Source of the DNA: Planctomycetota bacterium | Lineage (GTDB): Bacteria > Planctomycetota > Phycisphaerae > WQYP01 | Direction of reading: 5' to 3' | Length of the DNA: 6,475 nucleotides | NCBI GenBank assembly: GCA_021785155.1 | Contig: JAJYGE010000041.1 | Coordinates: 1 to 6,475 of the forward strand | Part shown: positions 1 to 5,590 of the stretch, piece by piece | Layout: the number at the start of each line of letters is the position of its first letter | Position numbering within the stretch: position 1 is the first letter of the stretch | Position numbers and translations under genes: made by a program | The notes under the pieces: generated by a model | What the model saw: only the letters and a program-made list of their open reading frames with translations | What the model was told of the DNA's origin: nothing | Databases searched by the model: none

Positions 1-78
1 ATACAACGTCGTCAGCGCCAGTCGGCGCGTCTGGTGAAAGAAAAATCTGTTGGAGGGAGAAAGAGAACATCCATGGCG

Positions 79-136
79 GCCTTGCGTTTGTCGCGGTGCA
101 ACAAACGCAAGGCTCCCCCCTTTTGGAGGGGGGGAG
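79..136 (+). other. two consecutive strong hairpins of a structured RNA (3' UTR or small RNA)
   Basis: The first stem pairs 79-91 with 101-113 (13 perfect base pairs, GCCTTGCGTTTGT with its complement) around a 9-base loop. The second pairs 113-120 with 129-136 (CTCCCCCC with GGGGGGAG). The two stems share base 113, so they abut or compete. They lie just upstream of the terminator at 145-191, and a smaller GC hairpin (GCGCC-AGTC-GGCGC) lies at 15-28. The series could be a structured 3' end of an upstream mRNA or an independent small RNA. It matches no RNA family I can recognise: no 5S, SRP, tmRNA, RNase P or 6S consensus is visible. Confidence 0.55.
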
Positions 137-144
137 AGACCTGT

Positions 145-191
145 CCCGGCAATTCGGTGGCTTGATGGCCGCTGAATTGCCGGGCTTTTTT
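145..191 (+). terminator. strong rho-independent terminator
   Basis: Bases 145-155 (CCCGGCAATTC) pair perfectly with 174-184 (GAATTGCCGGG). The stem continues inward to 161/168 with two G-U pairs, giving about 17 pairs around a 6-base loop. It is followed by C and six T (186-191). The T-tract is only on the right, so it ends rightward transcription. It would insulate the hpnH promoter from whatever lies left of the window. Confidence 0.88.
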
Positions 192-251
192 ATTGAGGTG
201 GTCGGGAGAGTTGCTGTCGCTGCGCAGGAGTCTGTCAAGTCCTGATCTAAA

Positions 252-311
252 GTTGTCACATTATTATTCCTATGCCAAAAGTGACAACCTATATCAGGAG
301 GTGACACTTTT
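252..311. promoter_or_regulatory. cluster of GTGACA half-sites, possible operator
   Basis: GTTGTCAC at 252-259 is the exact inverted complement of GTGACAAC at 281-288. A third GTGACA begins at 301, exactly 20 bases after the second and in the same orientation. AAAAGTG (277-283) is also mirrored by CACTTTT (305-311). Three copies of one hexamer within 60 bases, about two helical turns apart for the direct pair, suggest a transcription-factor site. It lies about 230 bases upstream of the predicted hpnH promoter, which is far for a simple operator. The regulator is unknown. Confidence 0.35.
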
Positions 312-536
312 CCAAATCCCGACAAAAAACGTACTACCCCGTCCGCCAAGATGTGGCAATTTTTCCAGGCAACACCCAAATAATGCCCAATCATGAAAAA
401 ACTCGCCTTATTTGCATCGCCCTTTCGTCATGTATTGCACCGTCGGCAAAGCCGGGCGGCTATGTGAAGTTTCCCCCACCGGCCTGCGGCCCGGAAATAT
501 TGCCACTCCCATCCTCCACTAAGGTCGGCAAACCGC

Positions 537-565
537 TTGGCGGAGCGGGGCCTCGGCGGTATAAT
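537..565 (+). promoter_or_regulatory. sigma70-like promoter for hpnH
   Basis: TTGGCG (537-542) and a perfect TATAAT (560-565) are separated by the optimal 17 bases. Transcription would start near 572, giving a leader of about 133 bases before the hpnH start at 705. It is the best -35/-10 pair I found upstream of hpnH. The -35 box matches TTGACA only in its first half. Confidence 0.6.
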
Positions 566-571
566 TTCGGG

Positions 572-605
572 CCGGATAAGGCTGCATCGTTTTCATGCGC
601 CCCGG
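572..605 (+). other. stem-loop at the predicted 5' end of the hpnH mRNA
   Basis: Outer CCGG (572-575) pairs with CCGG (602-605). Inside, GGC-t-GCAT (580-587) pairs with ATGC-GCC (595-601) around a 7-base loop, leaving ATAA (576-579) as a one-sided bulge. The element begins where transcription from the 537-565 promoter is expected to start. It could protect the 5' end or be regulatory. No known riboswitch consensus is recognised. Confidence 0.4.
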
Positions 606-692
606 TAAAATTTTGCATTGGCAACCGCTGGCGGGTGGTCGCTTTTACTGCAATATCAAAGTTTTGGTTTTTGGCCGATAATGTTAGGGGCC

Positions 693-700
693 GGAAAGGA
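693..700 (+). promoter_or_regulatory. ribosome binding site deciding the hpnH start
   Basis: The purine run GGAAAGGA (693-700) lies four bases before ATG 705. The upstream in-frame candidates, TTG 618 and ATG 681, have no comparable site. The residues that would be added before 705 also do not look like HpnH family sequence. Confidence 0.65.
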
Positions 701-704
701 ACTC

Positions 705-1874
705 ATGGGCGTCCCAATTTCACAAATGTGGACTGTTGCAACGTATGTTTTGTCGCAGCGGCTCAAAGGCCGCAAGCGGTATCCGCTGGTTTTGATGCTT
801 GAGCCTTTATTCCGTTGCAATCTGGCCTGTGCCGGCTGCGGCAAAATTCAATATCCCGCCCACATCCTGAAATCACAGCTCACGCCCGAACAATGTTTTA
901 AGGCGGTGGAAGAATGTGGTGCTCCGATGGTCAGCATCCCCGGTGGGGAACCGTTACTGCACCCGCAGATTCAGGAGATCGTGGAAGGGTTGATCGCCCG
1001 CAAGAAATACATCTATTTATGCACCAATGCTCTTTTACTGAAGCAGAAAATTGACCTTTTCAAACCCTCTAAATACCTCACCTTCAGCGTGCATCTTGAC
1101 GGCCAGAAAGAACACCACGATTTTTCGGTGTGCCGTGAAGGCGGATATGAAATAGCGGTTGAAGGCATTAAGGAGGCGGTCAAGCGCGGCTTTCGCGTCA
1201 CCACCAACACCACCCTTTTTGACGGTGCCGACCCCGCCAGCGTGCGTGGATTTTTTGATGACATGATGCAACTGGGCGTAGAGGGCATGATGCTTTCCCC
1301 CGGTTACAGTTATGACAAAGCTCCGGATCAGCAGCATTTCCTGGGCCGGCCTAAAACCCGTCGGCTTTTCAGCACCATCCTGAGCAACCGGGATAAGAAA
1401 TGGCGTTTCAATCAAAGCCCGCTGTTTCTGGAATTTCTCATGGGCAAGCGATCGTATGCCTGCACCCCATGGGGCATGCCCACCTACAACATCTTCGGGT
1501 GGCAAAAGCCATGCTACCTGTTACAGGATGGTTATGCCGATACCTTCGGCGAATTGCTGGAAACCACAAGCTGGGACAAATATGGTGCCGAATCCGGTAA
1601 TCCGCGATGCGCTAATTGTATGGTTCACAGCGGTTATGAGGCCAGTGCGGTCAATGATACCTTTGGTTCTCTGCGCGGTCTGCTTTCCACCGCCCGGGCG
1701 ACCTTGTTTGGCGGCAGCTATGTGAACCGTGAGGCCCTTGAAGCGCTCCACCAGCCGCCGGAAAGCCCGCGTAATAACTTTATTCCGCTGAATGTCAGCG
1801 CGGTAAAAAAAGGCCCGGATGCAAGCCATTCGGTGCGATCCGACACACGGGCCGGTGATGAAATAGGCGTTTAG
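705..1874 (+). CDS. hpnH: adenosyl-hopene transferase HpnH (radical SAM)
   Basis: This 389-residue protein is recognised as HpnH. The family enzyme cleaves S-adenosylmethionine and adds the 5'-deoxyadenosyl radical to diploptene, giving adenosylhopane, the first committed step to C35 extended hopanoids (bacteriohopanepolyols). The radical SAM core begins near residue 30. The [4Fe-4S] motif CxxxCxxC is CNLACAGC (C38, C42, C45), and GGEP (80-83) is the SAM-binding glycine motif. Residues VHLDG (129-133) and [11 protein letters not shown] fit the barrel. The C-terminal part (about 225-335) carries [19 protein letters not shown] and CANC (C253, C270, C302, C305), the region Pfam calls DUF3463 in this family. 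About 50 residues after 335 are polar, poorly conserved-looking tail. No squalene-hopene cyclase or other hpn gene is in the window. A small gene follows after 36 bases and is probably co-transcribed. Confidence 0.93.
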   Translation: MGVPISQMWTVATYVLSQRLKGRKRYPLVLMLEPLFRCNLACAGCGKIQYPAHILKSQLTPEQCFKAVEECGAPMVSIPGGEPLLHPQIQEIVEGLIARKKYIYLCTNALLLKQKIDLFKPSKYLTFSVHLDGQKEHHDFSVCREGGYEIAVEGIKEAVKRGFRVTTNTTLFDGADPASVRGFFDDMMQLGVEGMMLSPGYSYDKAPDQQHFLGRPKTRRLFSTILSNRDKKWRFNQSPLFLEFLMGKRSYACTPWGMPTYNIFGWQKPCYLLQDGYADTFGELLETTSWDKYGAESGNPRCANCMVHSGYEASAVNDTFGSLRGLLSTARATLFGGSYVNREALEALHQPPESPRNNFIPLNVSAVKKGPDASHSVRSDTRAGDEIGV

Positions 1875-1910
1875 TGCCAGGTACTGTTCAGAACAGGTTG
1901 AAAGTTATAC

Positions 1911-2333
1911 ATGACAACAGAAACCAATATGTCTCATGGTGAAACGCAATTGGATCACGCCCCGCCGACGGAACACGAAAATCTGGAGGGATACAACCCC
2001 CGCCTTGATTCGCTTCCCATGCTGCGCGATGTGGTGGAAAAGGCGTTCAGTTATCGCGGGGATGTGACCATCGTCAACCGCAAAGGCGAAGCGGTGGAAG
2101 GCTATATCTTTGACCGGCAGGCGGAATCGTCGGATACCGCCAAATGGAATCTGCGGCTGATTATCAAAGATTCAACCGATCGCGCGACGATCCGTTATGA
2201 AGATATTGCATCCATCAACTTTTCCGGCAAAGACCCGGCGGCGGGCAAAAGTTTCCAGACCTGGCTGAAAAAATATCAGGAAAAAAAGGCCGCCGGCGAG
2301 AAAAATATCCGCATCGATCCCGATCCCCTTTAA
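1911..2333 (+). CDS. conserved-looking small protein, possible Sm/Hfq-like barrel
   Basis: This 140-residue protein is not recognised by name. It has an acidic, probably disordered N-terminus (1-33). Next come a short helix (about 36-47, PMLRDVVEKAF) and five predicted strands: DVTIVNRKG (51-59), AVEGYIFDRQ (61-70), WNLRLIIKD (79-87), RATIRYED (91-98) and IASINFSG (99-106). A charged helix and tail (113-140) ends the protein. Helix, then strand pairs with a KGE turn, then 'Y-x-D-I-x-x-I-x-F', resembles the order of an Sm/Hfq or SH3-like small barrel; this is inference from pattern only. There is no signal peptide or membrane segment, so it is probably cytoplasmic. It starts 36 bases after hpnH and likely shares its mRNA. 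The ribosome site is weak (AGG about 15 bases upstream). An alternative ATG at 1929 would remove six residues. Confidence 0.8.
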   Translation: MTTETNMSHGETQLDHAPPTEHENLEGYNPRLDSLPMLRDVVEKAFSYRGDVTIVNRKGEAVEGYIFDRQAESSDTAKWNLRLIIKDSTDRATIRYEDIASINFSGKDPAAGKSFQTWLKKYQEKKAAGEKNIRIDPDPL

Positions 2334-2435
2334 CCGCAATTGTCCTCCCGTGGCCACCGCTCCTGGGAGCCAGTCCGATACTCAGGCAGGCTTGTTTCCA
2401 TTATGCCTTTGCGTATTGAAAATCGTCGCCGGACG
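2334..2435. other. convergent intergenic gap
   Basis: This gap separates the ends of the rightward hpnH unit and the leftward hydrolase unit. The best hairpin for a terminator (AGGCA 2384-2388 with TGCCT 2404-2408, 15-base loop, few T after it) is weak, so no intrinsic terminator is called for either direction. CGTTATG-ACT-CATAACG (2434-2450) is a perfect 7-pair inverted repeat that straddles the stop codon of the minus-strand gene. Confidence 0.5.
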
Positions 2436-3860
2436 TTATGACTCATAACGCTCCCGCTTAAAGGCCTCCAGATATTCCATCTGAAACGTTTCGACAGCTT
2501 TTGGACTGGTCAGGCATTGATCCCAGGGTAATTCCGGTCGTGGGCCTAATTGCCCCAGTGGTACTGGTGGCAGATCGTATTGATACTGCCGGGCTATTTC
2601 ACCGAACCGTCTGCCCCATAATTTTTCCTTGCCATCCGCGGTGAACAAACCACTGAACCGCGTAACATGAGGCGAGACGGGATCGTTATACATGGCCCAG
2701 TTTAGCCAGCCACACGCCAGCGGCGTAGATGTTGCAACCTCCCGGGCGCAGAAATCGGCCTGCTGTTGTTGACTGGCCGGTATTGGTGGACCGAAATTTG
2801 GGCAGATGCCCCCGCCATACCATCCGAATTCAGCCAGCACGGTCGGCAATCCGGGAGCTGCCGTTTCCCGCAAAATGGATTCCAGATAGGACAAATTAGC
2901 CACCGCCGCCGCTTCGGATTGATACGTAAATCCGCCCGCAGTAAGCGGATAAAAATGAATTTCCATAAAATCAAGAAACTTGGCTTTCCTTTGGGGGCGA
3001 AAACCGGAATAGGCCAGAGGCGGATCGACGGTGGCGGGTACTGAACCCTGTATCAAGCCAACGGTAACCAGCGCTTGCGGATCGGCCTGCTTGATGGCCG
3101 CCACCTGCCGTCGCGTCCACTGATCGGCCACATGCTCTCGAAAAAGCTGATAGGCCAGCAGGGCACCATGATCTGCAGTACCTTTTTGCGGCGGGATGGG
3201 GGTGGATTTATGATTCCATTGGTTCCAAAGCAATTGCATGGCATGGGTTTTCCATTGAACCACTGGTTCATTAGCCAACTCGTACGCCAAAATCACGCCG
3301 CGATTTTTATAGCGGGCCGCAATCCAGTGCCAAAATTGCTCACGCGATTCGAGAATCCGTTCATCGGCGAACGGATCCCCATTCTGGCCATTCCAGGCCG
3401 CAGGCGCGCAAGGTTGAACACGGATCCCTACCTTTTCCGCCAATTCCAAAAATTGATCGAATTTATTGACCACCGCGTGGTTGATGTTGTCAGGCCCCAG
3501 ATAAAAAGAAGTGTTGTCCGCTCCGAACATAAATAAGCGCACGGTGTTCAATCCCATATTTTTCAAGCGCTGAAAGTCCCGCTCGGTCGCGCCCGGGTTA
3601 AATGGTCGCCACATTTGTGGCGACCAACCTGTATTTGGCCGGAAGTACGCGACACCGAACGGCACAAAGGGTGTATGGTCACCAGTTACCAACCCGCGCC
3701 ATCCGGGATGGACCCGCACCCGGGCCAGCGTGGAAGCAGCGGCGGGCGGAACTGCATCGGCAGTGGCCCGGACCGTCTGATCCGCAAGTGTGTTCCAGTT
3801 TGCCGCCAAGCCGCCAGCCACACAGGTAGCTGCCAGTTGACAAAAATCTCGGCGTCGCAT
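2436..3860 (-). CDS. Tat-exported GH5-like glycoside hydrolase (paralogue A)
   Basis: This 474-residue protein is a secreted clan GH-A (cellulase-superfamily) TIM-barrel hydrolase. The N-terminus MRRRDFCQLAA is a twin-arginine export signal followed by an Ala/Val/Gly-rich core. Catalytic features in barrel order are R108 in NTVRLFMFG, the acid/base pair N197-E198 in AYELANEP, H302-x-Y304 in EIHFYP, the likely nucleophile E344 in LAEFGWYGG, and aromatic W385/W388 in GWLNWAM. These match the invariant set of GH5-type enzymes. The substrate cannot be told from sequence (a beta-linked glucan or mannan is typical of the fold). No carbohydrate-binding module is seen. The start at 3860 is chosen because it puts the Tat motif at the N-terminus and has AGGGA eight bases upstream. 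Paralogue B lies 97 bases upstream on the same strand, probably in one operon. The stop is TAA, whereas B has TAG. Confidence 0.9.
   Translation of the reverse strand: MRRRDFCQLAATCVAGGLAANWNTLADQTVRATADAVPPAAASTLARVRVHPGWRGLVTGDHTPFVPFGVAYFRPNTGWSPQMWRPFNPGATERDFQRLKNMGLNTVRLFMFGADNTSFYLGPDNINHAVVNKFDQFLELAEKVGIRVQPCAPAAWNGQNGDPFADERILESREQFWHWIAARYKNRGVILAYELANEPVVQWKTHAMQLLWNQWNHKSTPIPPQKGTADHGALLAYQLFREHVADQWTRRQVAAIKQADPQALVTVGLIQGSVPATVDPPLAYSGFRPQRKAKFLDFMEIHFYPLTAGGFTYQSEAAAVANLSYLESILRETAAPGLPTVLAEFGWYGGGICPNFGPPIPASQQQQADFCAREVATSTPLACGWLNWAMYNDPVSPHVTRFSGLFTADGKEKLWGRRFGEIARQYQYDLPPVPLGQLGPRPELPWDQCLTSPKAVETFQMEYLEAFKRERYES
2437..2594. repeat. near-identical tract 1, copy in gene A
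   Basis: This tract matches 3959-4116 with 3 mismatches in 158 bases (2493, 2541, 2565) and no indel. Similarity begins at the last two bases of the stop codon and does not extend downstream of the genes. It encodes the C-terminal tail (about QYQYDLPPVPLG to YES). Confidence 0.85.
2892..3220. repeat. near-identical tract 2, copy in gene A
   Basis: This tract matches 4414-4742 with about 11 mismatches in 329 bases (about 97% identity) and no indel. It encodes the central part of the barrel, from HKSTPIPPQKG through the HFYP motif to AAAVANL. Similarity falls sharply on both sides. Confidence 0.85.
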
Positions 3861-3868
3861 GAGGTCAT

Positions 3869-3882
3869 TCCCTAAAAAAAAA
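3869..3882 (-). promoter_or_regulatory. ribosome binding site and U-tract fixing the start of hydrolase A
   Basis: On the minus strand nine T (3882-3874) run straight into AGGGA (3873-3869), eight bases before ATG 3860. The site supports starting at the Tat motif rather than at the in-frame ATG 3917, which would add 19 residues in front of the signal peptide. Hydrolase B has a similar arrangement (T-run then GGAG). Confidence 0.6.
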
Positions 3883-3957
3883 CCAGGTAATTCTTCCCCG
3901 CCTAGTGCGAGGGGCATACATTATTCATTACGGCGTTGTGCACAGCGATACCAAAGG

Positions 3958-5391
3958 CTATGACTCATAACGCTCCCGCTTAAAGGCCTCCAGATATTCC
4001 ATCTGAAACGTTTCAACAGCTTTTGGACTGGTCAGGCATTGATCCCAGGGTAATTCCGGTCGCGGGCCTAATTGCCCCAGTGGTACCGGTGGCAGATCGT
4101 ATTGATACTGCCGGGCCATTTGACTGAAACGCCGGCCCCAGGCTTTTTCCTTGCCCTCGGCGGTAAATAAGCCACTGTATCGACTAACATCTGAAGCCTT
4201 GGGAGCATCAAACATCGCCCAGTTCAACCATCCGCATGTCAGGGGCGTGGCCGTTTGTACTTCCCGGGCGCAAAAATCAGCCTGCTGCTGTTGGCTGGCC
4301 GGTATGGGGGGGCCGAAATTCGGGCAAATACCGCCGCCGTACCAGCCGAACTCCGCCAATATCGTCGGCAATCCGGGGGCCGCTGTTTCTCGTAAAATAG
4401 ATTCCAGATAAGCCAAATTAGCCACCGCCGCCGCTTCGGATTGATACGTAAATCCGCCCGCCGTCAACGGATAGAAATGAATTTCCATAAAATCAAGAAA
4501 CTTGGCTTGCCTTTGGGGGCGAAAACCGGAATAGGCCAGAGGCGGATCGACGGTGGCGGGTACTGAACCCTGTATCAAACCAACGGTAACCAGCGCTTGC
4601 GGATCGGCTTGCTTGATGGCCGCCACCTGCCGGCGCGTCCACTGATCGGCCACATGCTCTCGAAAAAGCTGATAGGCCAGCAGGGCACCATGATCCACAG
4701 TACCTTTTTGCGGCGGGATGGGAGTGGATTTATGATTCCATTTGTTCCATAAGGTCTGCATCGACCGCGTATGCCAACGCACGGTGGGTTCATTGGCCAG
4801 TTCATAAGCGAGAATAACGCCGCGATTTTTATAGCGGGCCGCAAACCATCGCCAGAATTCCTCGTGCGATTCAAGAATTCGTTCATCTGCAAACGGGTCA
4901 CCATATTGTTTGTTCCAATAGGCCGGCGCGCAGGCCTGAACTCGGATGCCCGCCTTTTCCGCCATCTCCAGGAGTTGATCGAATTTGTCAACGTTAGCAT
5001 GGTTGACCTTATGCGGGGCCGGATAAAATGAATTATTATCCGCTCCGAACATGAAGAGTCTTATGGAATTAAAACTTAAGGCTTTCAGCCGCATAAAATC
5101 TTGCAGTGTGGTCTGCGCATTGAACGGTCTCCACAATTTCGGCGACCAGCCGGTATTGGGGCGAAAGTACATGGCCCCGATCGGAATAAATGGCGTATTT
5201 TCCCCCGTGACCAACCCGCGCCAAAGCGGATGGACCCGCACCCGGGACAACGCCATGCCGCCATTGGCCGATGGCGTATCGGCGCTCTCCATGGAAGGCT
5301 GATCCGTATGCGCCTCGGCGCGGTTCGACGGTGCCACCAATGCTCCGGCCACACTGGAAGCCGCCAATTTACAAAAATCTCTGCGTCGCAT
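3958..5391 (-). CDS. Tat-exported GH5-like glycoside hydrolase (paralogue B)
   Basis: This 477-residue tandem paralogue of the next gene downstream should have the same kind of activity, hydrolysis of a glycan outside the cytoplasm. The Tat leader is MRRRDFCKLAASSVAGAL. After a variable linker (about 22-48, rich in S, A and D) comes the barrel: R111 in SIRLFMFG, N200-E201 in AYELANEP, H305-x-Y307 in EIHFYP, nucleophile E347 in LAEFGWYGG, and the GWLNWAM tryptophans. All catalytic positions seen in A are kept. The start at 5391 is chosen because it opens with the Tat motif and has GGAG nine bases upstream; an in-frame ATG at 5469 would bury the signal. Differences from A concentrate in the N-terminal half (YFRPNTGWSPKLWRP onward) and near residues 365-400, where the loops that shape the substrate site could differ. 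The 199-base gap to the upstream gene may hold a promoter, but no clear -35/-10 pair was found. Confidence 0.9.
   Translation of the reverse strand: MRRRDFCKLAASSVAGALVAPSNRAEAHTDQPSMESADTPSANGGMALSRVRVHPLWRGLVTGENTPFIPIGAMYFRPNTGWSPKLWRPFNAQTTLQDFMRLKALSFNSIRLFMFGADNNSFYPAPHKVNHANVDKFDQLLEMAEKAGIRVQACAPAYWNKQYGDPFADERILESHEEFWRWFAARYKNRGVILAYELANEPTVRWHTRSMQTLWNKWNHKSTPIPPQKGTVDHGALLAYQLFREHVADQWTRRQVAAIKQADPQALVTVGLIQGSVPATVDPPLAYSGFRPQRQAKFLDFMEIHFYPLTAGGFTYQSEAAAVANLAYLESILRETAAPGLPTILAEFGWYGGGICPNFGPPIPASQQQQADFCAREVQTATPLTCGWLNWAMFDAPKASDVSRYSGLFTAEGKEKAWGRRFSQMARQYQYDLPPVPLGQLGPRPELPWDQCLTSPKAVETFQMEYLEAFKRERYES
3959..4116. repeat. near-identical tract 1, copy in gene B
   Basis: Partner of 2437-2594 at a constant offset of 1522 bases and in the same orientation. 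Bases downstream of the two stop codons (3920-3957 and 2400-2435) are unrelated. Confidence 0.85.
4414..4742. repeat. near-identical tract 2, copy in gene B
   Basis: Partner of 2892-3220 at the same 1522-base offset. Among the few differences are two that change the protein: A/V in GT(A/V)DHG and K/Q in PQR(K/Q)AKF. Confidence 0.85.
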
Positions 5392-5400
5392 TACACGATA

Positions 5401-5404
5401 CTCC
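5401..5404 (-). promoter_or_regulatory. ribosome binding site deciding the start of hydrolase B
   Basis: GGAG on the minus strand lies nine bases before ATG 5391 and is preceded by a run of six T. It supports the start at the Tat leader over the upstream in-frame ATG 5469. Confidence 0.6.
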
Positions 5405-5590
5405 AAAAAAGATATTTCATTGCCAGGAATTTTTCCGGCCTGTTGCAGGGTGCAAGTCTTCCGGATCATTGATCTGATCTGTCATTTCATTTCCACACTT
5501 CGTGCGGTATAGCTCTGAAAACGTATGACAACATTTTTTGAATCAGCCTTTTTTCGTCAATTCACCCATTATCTACTATCCTTATTTACC

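Larger units (their letters stand above)
1..704. other. gene-less leader region with RNA structures and regulatory signals
   Basis: No open frame here has a convincing start, ribosome site and protein-like composition. Bases 1-37 could be the tail of an upstream rightward gene: one frame reads YNVVSASRRVW and stops at 35-37, but eleven residues cannot be identified. A rightward transcript entering from the left is nevertheless implied by the intrinsic terminator at 145-191. The rest holds several hairpins (15-28, 79-113, 113-136, 572-605), a GTGACA half-site cluster (252-311) and a promoter (537-565). Bases 312-536 show nothing I can name. Confidence 0.6.

Noticed and set aside
73..165. 30-residue frame after the purine-rich run 52-59 (possible leader peptide)
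   Set aside because: The spacing to ATG 73 is long, the frame ends inside the terminator loop, and there is no run of regulatory codons.
295..303. AGGAGGTGA, a perfect Shine-Dalgarno-like sequence
   Set aside because: No ATG, GTG or TTG follows at a usable distance, and the GTG inside it is part of the GTGACA repeat.
193..396. 67-residue plus-strand frame starting at TTG
   Set aside because: It begins inside the terminator T-tract and crosses the GTGACA cluster, and the translation has no recognisable character.
393..467. Short frame starting MKKLALFASPF, resembling a signal peptide
   Set aside because: It stops after 24 residues and has no ribosome site. No frameshifted continuation is visible.
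353..802. 149-residue open frame on the plus strand
   Set aside because: It overlaps the well-supported start of hpnH by about 98 bases, has no ribosome site, and its composition is unlike a folded protein.
1035..1505. 156-residue minus-strand frame inside hpnH
   Set aside because: It is antisense to conserved HpnH sequence and is best explained as a shadow of that gene's codon pattern.
2384..2410. Possible terminator hairpin AGGCA/TGCCT between the convergent genes
   Set aside because: It has only five pairs, a 15-base loop and too few T residues after it.
3075..3536. 153-residue plus-strand frame inside hydrolase A
   Set aside because: It is antisense to the catalytic barrel of a clear enzyme and has no independent protein features.
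2436..5391. Tandem copies as a mobile element
   Set aside because: Similarity stops at the gene ends. There are no terminal inverted repeats, transposase or target duplications; a duplicated gene pair explains it.
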